Below the pieces are notes generated by a model, which saw nothing but the letters and a program-made list of their open reading frames with translations, searched no databases and was not told where the DNA came from. The position numbers were made by a program, and so were the translations under genes. A stretch of DNA of 5,348 nt from Burkholderiales bacterium (GTDB taxonomy: Bacteria > Pseudomonadota > Gammaproteobacteria > Burkholderiales > Burkholderiaceae_C), in assembly GCA_947458895.1 (NCBI GenBank), contig CANHBY010000138.1, positions 1 through 5,348 of the forward strand, in the 5' to 3' direction. Positions 1-5,348 of the stretch are shown in pieces; the first letter of the stretch is position 1; each line of letters starts with the position of its first letter.

Positions 1-935
1 GAAGCCACGCCAGCGCCACCCAAATCAACACGCAAGACCTGACCCTCACACTCAGCAACGGCGAGACCCTGGCCTACCGAGACCTCGTGCTCGCTTTGGG
101 TGCCGACGCTATCCCCGCCGGGCTCACCGGCGATGCGTTAGACCGTGTGGTTTCGGTCAACGACCTGGACGACTACGCACGCTTCAGTGACCTTCTGGCG
201 GGGGTGAACCGCGTGGCCATTTTGGGCGCGGGCCTGATCGGCTGCGAATTCGCCAATGACCTGCTCAGCCGAGGCATCACCCCCGTGGTCGTTGACCCCA
301 GCCAGGGTCCCCTGTCTCGCTTGCTGCCGCCTGCGGCCAGCCACCGAGTCCGAGACAAGCTGCAAGCAGCAGGGGTGCAGTTTTTGTGGGGCCTCACCGC
401 CACATCCGTGCAACACACGGCCGAAGCCCCCACCGATGTCACCCTGACCCTCAGCAACGGCGACACGCTGCAGGCTGGCTTGGTGCTCAGCGCCATCGGC
501 CTGCGCCCTAGGGTGGCCCTGGCACAAGCCGCTGGCATGGAGGTTCGCCGCGGTATCGTGACCGATGCGCTTTTGACCACCACAGCCCCTCACGTCTATG
601 CCGTGGGCGACTGCGCAGAGGTGCTCGGCCATAACCTGCCCTATGTGATGCCCATCATGAATCAAGGCCGGGCACTGGCTGCCACCCTGGCCGGCACACC
701 CACCGCCGTGATCTACCCCGCGATGCCCGTGACGGTCAAAACCCCAGCCTGCCCCACTGTGGTGTGCCCACCGCCCCCCCACAGCGCGGGCCAATGGCAC
801 GAGCAAGTGACTGATGAAGGCGTGGAGGCTCGCTTTATTCACCCCGACGGCACATTGCTCGGCTTTGCCTTGCTGGGCAGCGCCACCCAGCAGCGTCAGG
901 CCCTGACACCCCTGGTCAAGCCTTTGCTGGGCTGA
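1..935 (+). CDS. FAD-dependent pyridine nucleotide oxidoreductase, rubredoxin-NAD(+) reductase-like (5' partial)
   Basis: The reading frame (codons from position 3) is open from the left edge to a TGA at 933-935, giving 310 visible residues. Rubredoxin reductases are about 380-390 residues, so roughly 75-80 N-terminal residues, including the first FAD-binding GxGxxG, lie outside. Visible in order: the end of the FAD domain (LVLALGA, around 84-104), a second Rossmann motif for NAD(P)H (ILGAGLIGCEF, around 219-251) with an Asp at the end of the next strand (VVVDP) that favours NADH, and the C-terminal FAD-contact motif (APHVYAVGDCAEV, around 585-623). A KTPACPTVVCPP segment near 738-771 is, from memory, typical of rubredoxin reductases. 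Family role: electrons pass from NADH through FAD to a rubredoxin in the cytoplasm, feeding alkane hydroxylases or oxidative-stress enzymes. No rubredoxin gene is visible here. The GTG at 87 lies inside the FAD domain and is not the start. Another ferredoxin/rubredoxin reductase-like flavoprotein is possible. Confidence 0.85.
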   Translation, partial: SHASATQINTQDLTLTLSNGETLAYRDLVLALGADAIPAGLTGDALDRVVSVNDLDDYARFSDLLAGVNRVAILGAGLIGCEFANDLLSRGITPVVVDPSQGPLSRLLPPAASHRVRDKLQAAGVQFLWGLTATSVQHTAEAPTDVTLTLSNGDTLQAGLVLSAIGLRPRVALAQAAGMEVRRGIVTDALLTTTAPHVYAVGDCAEVLGHNLPYVMPIMNQGRALAATLAGTPTAVIYPAMPVTVKTPACPTVVCPPPPHSAGQWHEQVTDEGVEARFIHPDGTLLGFALLGSATQQRQALTPLVKPLLG

Positions 936-938
936 CGG

Positions 939-992
939 CCAACACGCCAGCAAGGGGCGTTGGAGACTCCATCAACGAGCCACTAACGCCCC
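939..992. terminator. Convergent intergenic inverted repeats, possible weak bidirectional terminator
   Basis: The 58-bp gap between the two converging genes contains alternative GC-rich pairings. GGGGCGTT at 954-961 is the exact reverse complement of AACGCCCC at 985-992 (23-nt loop). Alternatively, ACGCC at 944-948 pairs with GGCGT at 956-960 (7-nt loop). The two share the 956-960 arm, so they are mutually exclusive. No clear T-tract follows either arm on either strand, so a classical intrinsic terminator is not demonstrated. Position between converging ends is the main support. Confidence 0.3.
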
Positions 993-993
993 C

Positions 994-2991
994 CTACCCC
1001 ATCAACCGCTCTTCAGCCAACGCCAAGGCCTCGGGCAGACCCGACAACACCAAGGTGTCGCCGCTGCTCAAAATCAAGCTGTCATCGGGGCTCGCCACCA
1101 CGCTGCCCTCGGATCGGCGAATGGAGGCCACCCCCACCCCCCCTGCCTGGAGCGCCAACTGGCCCAGGCTCTGACCCGCACAAGATGCCTGCAAAGGCAA
1201 GGTGACGCTGTGCAAGCGGGCCGTTTGCAGCTCGTCGACCGTGTCGTCATCTGCGCCGTGAAAGTAGCCCCGCAGTAAGCTGTAGCGGGCATTGCGCTGG
1301 TCTTGCACGATGCGCAGCACACGCCGAACCGGAATGCCCACCAACGCCAGGGCATGGCTGGCCAACATCAAGGAACCCTCAATCGCCTCAGGCACAACTT
1401 CGGTGGCTCCCGCAGCCTGAAGCAGCTCCAGGTCTGAGTCGTCGATGGTCCGAACGATCACGGGCACCTGCGGTGCATGCGCTTTCACCAATTCAAGAAT
1501 CCGCAGGGCCGAGGGCGTATCGTGATACGACACCACCACCGCATTGGCTCTGGCCAGGCCCGCCGCCATCAAACTTTGCAGCCGGGCTGCATCGCCAAAC
1601 ACCACGCTCTGGCCGGCAGCCGCGGCCTGGCGAACACGGTCGGGGTCAAGATCCAGCGCCATGTAGGGGATATGTTCACCCTCCAAAATGCGGGCCAAGT
1701 TCTGACCACTTCGTCCATAGCCCGCAATGATCACATGCGCCTCGGTGTTGATCGCGCGCTTGGCAATGGAGGTCATGGCCACCGACTGCATCAGCCAGTC
1801 GGTTGGGTTCAGGCGCATCACGATGGCATCGCTCTTCATGATGATCAGCGGCGTGGCCAACATGCTCAGCACCATGCTGGCCAGCACCGGGCTCATCCAC
1901 TGGGGCTCAATGAGCCCCTGATCTGCACCCAGCGTCAACAGCACGAAACCAAACTCACCCGCCTGGGCCAGATACAGACCCGTGCGCAAAGCCACCCCCG
2001 TGCTCGCCCCCATCAACCAGGTCAGGCCGCCCACCAACACAAACTTGGCAAACACCGGGATGCAGGTCAACAACAGCACCAGCAACCACTGGTCGAGCAC
2101 CGGCCGCCAATTGAGCTTCATGCCGATGGTGATGAAGAAAAGCCCCAACAGCACGTCATGGAAGGGTCGAATGTCGGTCTCCACCTGATGCCGATATTCG
2201 GTTTCGGCCACCAGCATCCCCGCCACAAAAGCACCCAGCGCCAAGGACAACCCCGCATGCTCCGTCAACCAGGCCAGCCCCAAGGTGATCAACAACAGAT
2301 TGAGGATGAACAACTCCTCGCTTTTGCGCCTCGCCACCAGCGTCAACCACCAACGCATCACACGCTGGCCGCCGACCAGCAGCAAGGTCAGCAAAACACC
2401 CGCCTTCAGCGCGGCCCAGCTTAACGATGACACCAAATCAGCCGCACTGGAATGCAGAGCAGGAATCAGCACGAGCAAAGGCACCACCGCCAAATCCTGG
2501 AACAGCAACACACCCATGACACGGCGACCATGCTCGCTGTCGAGCTCCAGCCGCTCGGCCATCATCTTCACCACGATCGCAGTGCTCGACATTGCCATCG
2601 CACCAGCCAACACCAGCGAGCCCTGCCAGGACAATTCCCAAGGGCGGCTGGTGAAGGAAAAGGCCCACGTCAAAAGGTAATGCCCCGCCACCGTGCCTGC
2701 GATGGTGAGCAGGACCTGCGCCAAGCCCAAGCCAAACACCAGCACCCGCATGCTGCGCAGCTTGGGCAGGTTGAACTCCAAGCCAATCACGAACATCAGG
2801 AACACCACGCCAAACTCAGCCAGCAGCTGAAGGCCTGCGGTGTCTTTGGCAAAAGACAGCGCGTGGGGCCCAATCAACACCCCCACAGCCAGATAGCCCA
2901 CCATCGGCGGCAACTTCATAAAGCGGCACAGAACCACTCCGGCCACGGCGGCCAGTAAAAACATCAAGATGAGTTCAAGTGTCCCGACCAT
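994..2991 (-). CDS. KefB/KefC-type CPA2 monovalent cation:proton antiporter with RCK (TrkA-N + TrkA-C) domains
   Basis: This 665-residue inner-membrane protein probably exchanges K+ (or Na+) for H+. Residues 1-390 form a multi-span hydrophobic exchanger domain that opens with a KLPPMVGYLAVGVLIGPHAL segment typical of the family. The conserved FQD motif (Asp166) lies in the predicted ion path, and an acidic loop (ETDIRPF, 271-277) resembles the KefC regulatory loop. A cytoplasmic TrkA-N Rossmann domain starts at about 419 (GYGRSGQ, 424-430), with an acidic strand end (LDLDPD) that suits binding of a dinucleotide. A TrkA-C module occupies about 592-663. E. coli KefB and KefC are about 601 and 620 residues and, as I recall, lack TrkA-C, so strict orthology and glutathione gating are doubtful and I assign no symbol. 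No KefF/KefG-like ancillary gene is adjacent. The ATG at 2989-2991 fits the family's short N-terminus; no strong Shine-Dalgarno is visible. It is transcribed divergently from kdsD. Confidence 0.92.
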   Translation of the reverse strand: MVGTLELILMFLLAAVAGVVLCRFMKLPPMVGYLAVGVLIGPHALSFAKDTAGLQLLAEFGVVFLMFVIGLEFNLPKLRSMRVLVFGLGLAQVLLTIAGTVAGHYLLTWAFSFTSRPWELSWQGSLVLAGAMAMSSTAIVVKMMAERLELDSEHGRRVMGVLLFQDLAVVPLLVLIPALHSSAADLVSSLSWAALKAGVLLTLLLVGGQRVMRWWLTLVARRKSEELFILNLLLITLGLAWLTEHAGLSLALGAFVAGMLVAETEYRHQVETDIRPFHDVLLGLFFITIGMKLNWRPVLDQWLLVLLLTCIPVFAKFVLVGGLTWLMGASTGVALRTGLYLAQAGEFGFVLLTLGADQGLIEPQWMSPVLASMVLSMLATPLIIMKSDAIVMRLNPTDWLMQSVAMTSIAKRAINTEAHVIIAGYGRSGQNLARILEGEHIPYMALDLDPDRVRQAAAAGQSVVFGDAARLQSLMAAGLARANAVVVSYHDTPSALRILELVKAHAPQVPVIVRTIDDSDLELLQAAGATEVVPEAIEGSLMLASHALALVGIPVRRVLRIVQDQRNARYSLLRGYFHGADDDTVDELQTARLHSVTLPLQASCAGQSLGQLALQAGGVGVASIRRSEGSVVASPDDSLILSSGDTLVLSGLPEALALAEERLMG

Positions 2992-3083
2992 GTGAATGAA
3001 GATGCCAGAGCGTGCCTACAATCAATGCATCGTAACGGACGCGCCCGCTGAAACCGTGGCGATTCCCCGACTTCTCACCCACC
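2992..3083. promoter_or_regulatory. Divergent promoter region between the antiporter gene and kdsD
   Basis: This 92-bp spacer separates two divergent starts, so promoters for both must lie here or inside the flanking genes. On the plus strand, TACAAT at 3017-3022 matches the sigma-70 -10 box at 5 of 6 positions and would give a kdsD leader of roughly 55 nt. No good -35 box is visible at 16-18 bp; the closest match, GTGAAT at 2992-2997, has a 19-bp spacer. On the minus strand only weak matches are seen (for example TACGAT, complementary to ATCGTA at 3030-3035). A GATGC/GCATC inverted pair (3001-3005, 3027-3031) flanks the plus-strand -10 but is too short to call an operator. Confidence 0.4.
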
Positions 3084-4073
3084 ATGACCACAGCCCCTGT
3101 TTTTGACGCCGAACGTGCCTTGCAACTGGCGCGTCAAACCTTCGACATCGAAGCTCAAGCGCTGCTGGGCCTGAAAGATCGCCTGGGGCAAGATTTCGCG
3201 CAGGTGGTGCATGCCATCCTGAACTGCGACGGTCGTCTGGTGGTCACCGGCATGGGCAAAAGTGGGCATGTCGGCCGCAAGATCGCAGCCACCCTGTCGT
3301 CCACCGGCACCCCCTCGTTTTTCCTGCACCCCGCCGAAGCGGTGCACGGCGACTTGGGCATGGTCAAGCCTGGCGATGTGGTGCTGGCCATTTCAAACTC
3401 AGGTGAAAGCGACGAGCTGGTGGCCCTGTTACCGGCGATCAAGCGGCTCCACATCACCCTGGTCGCCATGACTGGCAAGCCCACCTCCACCCTGGCCCGG
3501 CATGCCAACTGGCTGCTGTCGTCGGCGGTCGATCAAGAGGCCTGCCCCCTTAACCTGGCTCCCACGGCCAGCACCACCGCCCAAATGGCCTTGGGCGATG
3601 CCCTGGCCGTGGCCCTGCTGGATGCCCGCGGCTTTCGCGAAGACGACTTCGCTCGCTCCCACCCCGGCGGCAGCCTGGGCCGCAAACTGCTCACGCATGT
3701 GCGAGACGTGATGCGCCAAGGTGAAGCCGTGGCGCGCGTTTCCCCTGATGCAGCCTTCATCGAGATGGTGCGTGAGATGACCAGCAAGCGCCTCGGCGCC
3801 ACCGCCATCGCCGACGCCCAAGGCAAGCTGCTGGGCATCTTCACCGATGGCGACCTGCGACGCTTGCTCGAAAAAGGCCAAGACCTGCGCCCCCTGACAG
3901 CCCAAGAAGTGATGTACCCCCACCCCAAAACCGTCCGCGACGACGCCCTCGCCGCAGAGGCCGCCAGCATCATGGAGCAACACCGGGTGACCACCATTCT
4001 GGTGGTCGATGCCCAAGGCCTTCTGGTCGGCGCACTCAATTTCAGCGACCTGATGGCCGCCAAGGTGATCTGA
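3084..4073 (+). CDS. kdsD: Arabinose-5-phosphate isomerase KdsD (KpsF/GutQ family)
   Basis: This cytoplasmic enzyme interconverts D-ribulose-5-phosphate and D-arabinose-5-phosphate, the first committed step toward KDO for the LPS inner core. Its 329 residues match the usual length (E. coli KdsD, 328). The SIS sugar-isomerase domain spans about 35-185 and contains GMGKSGH and SNSGESDE. The four catalytic residues known from E. coli KdsD fall at the same numbers here: Lys59, Glu111, Glu152 and His193 (in SHPGGSLG). Two CBS domains follow, about 207-265 and 273-329, the second ending in SDLMAAKVI. The ATG at 3084 fits the family N-terminus, although no clear Shine-Dalgarno precedes it, so the message may rely on a weakly structured leader. 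It is the first gene of the operon and its stop overlaps the kdsC start. Paralogues KpsF and GutQ share the fold, but the kdsC-lptC context supports KdsD. No defects are seen. Confidence 0.96.
   Translation: MTTAPVFDAERALQLARQTFDIEAQALLGLKDRLGQDFAQVVHAILNCDGRLVVTGMGKSGHVGRKIAATLSSTGTPSFFLHPAEAVHGDLGMVKPGDVVLAISNSGESDELVALLPAIKRLHITLVAMTGKPTSTLARHANWLLSSAVDQEACPLNLAPTASTTAQMALGDALAVALLDARGFREDDFARSHPGGSLGRKLLTHVRDVMRQGEAVARVSPDAAFIEMVREMTSKRLGATAIADAQGKLLGIFTDGDLRRLLEKGQDLRPLTAQEVMYPHPKTVRDDALAAEAASIMEQHRVTTILVVDAQGLLVGALNFSDLMAAKVI
4062..4068 (+). promoter_or_regulatory. Strong ribosome binding site for kdsC inside the end of kdsD
   Basis: AAGGTGA sits 4 nt before the ATG at 4073 and is highly complementary to the 16S rRNA 3' end. 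It lies in the last codons of kdsD and supports 4073 as the kdsC start, so kdsC can be loaded independently as well as by coupling to the upstream stop. Confidence 0.65.
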
Positions 4074-4669
4074 TGTCAAGCCACGATTGGCAACCGGCCC
4101 GGACCTTCCCCCCCGAGCTTTTGCTGCAAGCGCAAGGCACAGCCGAGCAACCCGGCATGCGCGCAGCCATCTTTGATGTCGATGGCGTGCTGACCGACGG
4201 CTCGATCTACATCAGCGAACAAGGCGAATCCCTCAAAGCCTTCCACAGCCTGGATGGCCACGGCCTGAAGCTTCTGGCCCAAGGTGGCATCGAGCCCCTC
4301 GTGATCACCGGCCGCGACAGCCCTGCCGTTCGCCGTCGCATGGCAGACCTGGGCATCCGCCATGCGCTGTATGGCATCAGCGACAAGCTGGCCGCAGCCG
4401 AAGCCCTTCTCTTGGGCTTGAACGTGAGCTGGAATCAGGTGGCCGCCATGGGCGACGACTGGCCCGACCTGCCCCTGATGGTGCGCGCAGCCTTTGCCTT
4501 TGCACCCGCCAACGCACACGCCGAAGTCAAAGCCAGGGCTCACCATGTCAGTAGGCTCCAAGGCGGCCAGGGTGCGGCCCGTGAATGCTGCGATCTCCTC
4601 CTCACGGCAGCCGGGCGCTACGCCTCGCTGCTCAAAGGCCACCTCACCACACTGGACGCAGGACATTGA
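4073..4669 (+). CDS. kdsC: 3-deoxy-D-manno-octulosonate-8-phosphate phosphatase KdsC
   Basis: This cytoplasmic HAD-superfamily phosphatase hydrolyses KDO-8-phosphate to KDO plus phosphate, after the KdsA step and before CMP-KDO activation by KdsB. At 198 residues it is slightly longer than E. coli KdsC (about 188). All HAD motifs are visible: motif I DVDGVLTDG (nucleophile Asp35, acid/base Asp37), motif II ITGR (Thr79), motif III Lys105 (SDKLAA), and motif IV GDDWPD (127-132, Mg2+-binding acidic residues). As in this family there is no large cap domain; the enzyme is normally a tetramer in which neighbouring subunits cap the active site. The first 28 or so residues before the core are a poorly conserved extension. 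The ATG at 4073 shares its A with the kdsD TGA (TGATG) and follows a good ribosome binding site. Its own TGA at 4667-4669 overlaps the probable lptC start, consistent with translational coupling through the operon. Confidence 0.95.
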   Translation: MSSHDWQPARTFPPELLLQAQGTAEQPGMRAAIFDVDGVLTDGSIYISEQGESLKAFHSLDGHGLKLLAQGGIEPLVITGRDSPAVRRRMADLGIRHALYGISDKLAAAEALLLGLNVSWNQVAAMGDDWPDLPLMVRAAFAFAPANAHAEVKARAHHVSRLQGGQGAARECCDLLLTAAGRYASLLKGHLTTLDAGH

Positions 4670-5304
4670 ACACCCAGCGCCCCCCGGCCCCGTTCACAAC
4701 CTGGTTGCGCAACACCCTCAATCAGGCCTCGACCTACCTCCCCCTATTTTTAATAGGGCTGCTCGCCATGGGCACTTGGTGGGTGGTCAAAAACACCCCC
4801 ATCTTTGAACCCCCGCGCGGGCAGGCCGCACCTCGTCATGAACCCGACTACATCATGGAGGGCTTCACCGTGCGCCGGTTCGACACGCAAGGCACGCTCA
4901 GCGCCGTGATGCAAGGCCACCAGGCTCGCCACTACCCCGACACCGACTCGCTCGAAATCGACCAGGTGCGCCTGCGAGCCATTGGCGCGCAGGGCGAAGT
5001 CACCACCGCACAGGCCCGCGCCAGCTGGAGCAATCACGACGGCTCCGAGCTTCGCCTCAAGGGCGAAGCCCTCGTGATCAGAGAAGCCACCGCCACCGAG
5101 CCGGCCATCACCTTCAAAGGCGAATCGCTCACGGCCCTAACGAAGCAGCAACAGATCTCCTCCGAGGAGCCCGTGACCATCGAGCGCGCAGGCTTGCGTG
5201 TCGATGCCGCCTCCATGACCTACGACCACGCCTCGCAAACCGCACAGGCCCATGGCCGGGTGCAAGCCACTTTTAGTCAGAGCGCCACAGACAAGACGAA
5301 GTGA
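4666..5304 (+). CDS. lptC: LPS export ABC transporter periplasmic protein LptC
   Basis: LptC is the bitopic inner-membrane component of the Lpt machine: it accepts LPS from the LptB2FG transporter and passes it to LptA in the periplasm. From a TTG at 4666 the product is 212 residues (E. coli LptC, 191): a short cytoplasmic tail, one membrane helix at about 24-41 (YLPLFLIGLLAMGTWWVV), then a periplasmic beta-jellyroll domain. In that domain PDYIMEGFTVRRFD and GHQARHYPDTDSLEID are the LptC-like signatures. The start needs care. The TTG overlaps the kdsC stop (TTGA), with GGA at 4654-4656 as a possible Shine-Dalgarno. The only upstream in-frame ATG, at 4585, would bury 85 bp in kdsC and add 27 residues unlike LptC. 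The ATG at 4768-4770 lies inside the membrane helix and is unlikely. The C-terminus, rich in Ser, Thr and Lys, ends in DKTK with no extra domain. The family call is secure; the exact start is less so. Confidence 0.88.
   Translation: MNTQRPPAPFTTWLRNTLNQASTYLPLFLIGLLAMGTWWVVKNTPIFEPPRGQAAPRHEPDYIMEGFTVRRFDTQGTLSAVMQGHQARHYPDTDSLEIDQVRLRAIGAQGEVTTAQARASWSNHDGSELRLKGEALVIREATATEPAITFKGESLTALTKQQQISSEEPVTIERAGLRVDAASMTYDHASQTAQAHGRVQATFSQSATDKTK
4742..4758 (+). repeat. Perfect AT-rich inverted repeat in the lptC membrane-segment codons
   Basis: CCCTATT at 4742-4748 and AATAGGG at 4752-4758 are exact reverse complements around a TTT loop. The element falls on lptC residues 26-31 (P-L-F-L-I-G) and brings CTA, TTT, TTA and ATA in succession, codons that are scarce elsewhere in this GC-rich window. 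It could be a translational pause hairpin or chance. Confidence 0.5.
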
Positions 5305-5309
5305 GATTC

Positions 5310-5348
5310 ATGCCGGCAGACTCTTCTCCCTTGGTGTTCATCACAGGC
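5310..5348 (+). CDS. Start of a probable short-chain dehydrogenase/reductase (SDR) gene, 3' partial
   Basis: Only the first 13 codons are visible: ATG at 5310-5312, then residues PADSSPLVFITG up to the right edge with no stop. The hydrophobic strand VFITG close to the N-terminus is the usual beginning of the TGxxxGxG dinucleotide-binding loop of classical SDR oxidoreductases; the remaining glycines are beyond the window. The start lies 5 nt after the lptC stop, and GTGAG at 5301-5305 gives a purine-rich ribosome binding site, so it belongs to the same transcript. Other Rossmann or P-loop proteins can begin similarly, and the substrate cannot be inferred. LptA, the common next gene, would be expected to start with a signal peptide, which this does not resemble. 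Confidence 0.55.
   Translation, partial: MPADSSPLVFITG

Noticed and set aside
87..89. GTG at 87 as the start of the oxidoreductase
   Set aside because: The frame is open upstream with family-like sequence, and a start here would remove the FAD-binding domain.
138..953. A 271-codon minus-strand frame opposite the reductase
   Set aside because: Its composition is low-quality (Gly, His, Gln, Ala) with no motif, and it lies exactly opposite a well-supported oxidoreductase.
1477..2424. A 315-codon open frame on the plus strand, antisense to the antiporter gene
   Set aside because: Its translation is rich in Gln, His, Arg and Pro with no recognisable domain, a typical GC-rich shadow. The minus-strand frame encodes an unmistakable antiporter.
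3001..3031. GATGC...GCATC inverted pair around the kdsD -10 box as an operator
   Set aside because: Five-base arms 21 nt apart are expected by chance at this length. Nothing else supports a binding site.
3429..4079. A minus-strand frame of 216 codons opposite kdsD
   Set aside because: It is a shadow of kdsD, whose catalytic residues and CBS domains are all on the plus strand.
4076..4666. A minus-strand frame almost the same length as kdsC
   Set aside because: It is a mirror-frame artefact of codon bias. KdsC carries all HAD motifs and a good ribosome binding site.
4742..4758. Internal promoter for the downstream genes at the AT-rich patch in lptC
   Set aside because: TTTAAT could act as a -10 box, but no acceptable -35 lies about 17 bp upstream, so the hairpin and rare-codon reading is preferred.

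Overview
The window is GC-rich, gene-dense chromosomal DNA. The gene content, the codon choice and the KDO/LPS-export gene order suggest a betaproteobacterium, most likely Burkholderiales and perhaps Comamonadaceae. That placement is inferred from protein character; no 16S rRNA or tRNA gene is present to confirm it. Apart from intergenic gaps of 58 and 92 bp and a 5-bp gap at the right end, essentially all of the sequence is coding. I see no mobile element, CRISPR array, RNA gene or attachment site.

Layout: (1) Positions 1-935 (+) hold the C-terminal three-quarters or so of an FAD/NAD(P)H oxidoreductase of the rubredoxin-NAD(+) reductase type; its start lies outside the window. (2) A short convergent gap follows (936-993), with GC-rich inverted repeats. 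(3) Positions 994-2991 (-) hold a complete KefB/KefC-type CPA2 cation:proton antiporter with a cytoplasmic RCK (TrkA-N plus TrkA-C) regulatory half. (4) A 92-bp divergent spacer (2992-3083) must hold the promoters of both the antiporter and the following operon. (5) From 3084 to the right edge is a tightly packed plus-strand operon: kdsD, kdsC, lptC and the first 13 codons of a gene whose N-terminus looks like a short-chain dehydrogenase/reductase (SDR).

How the genes work together: KdsD converts ribulose-5-phosphate to arabinose-5-phosphate. KDO-8-phosphate synthase (KdsA, not in the window) condenses this with phosphoenolpyruvate, and KdsC dephosphorylates the product to KDO, the first inner-core sugar of LPS. 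LptC is the inner-membrane anchor of the periplasmic bridge that carries finished LPS to the outer membrane. The operon therefore couples supply of the core sugar to LPS export. kdsD/kdsC overlap by 1 nt and kdsC/lptC probably by 3 nt, which suggests translational coupling. In many proteobacteria lptA and lptB follow lptC directly; here an SDR-like start comes first.

This is mostly a housekeeping region, and I find no convincing evidence of a previously undescribed system. The points most worth a second look are the SDR-like gene directly after lptC, the probable TTG start of lptC, a rare-codon hairpin in the lptC membrane segment, and the antiporter's extra TrkA-C domain.
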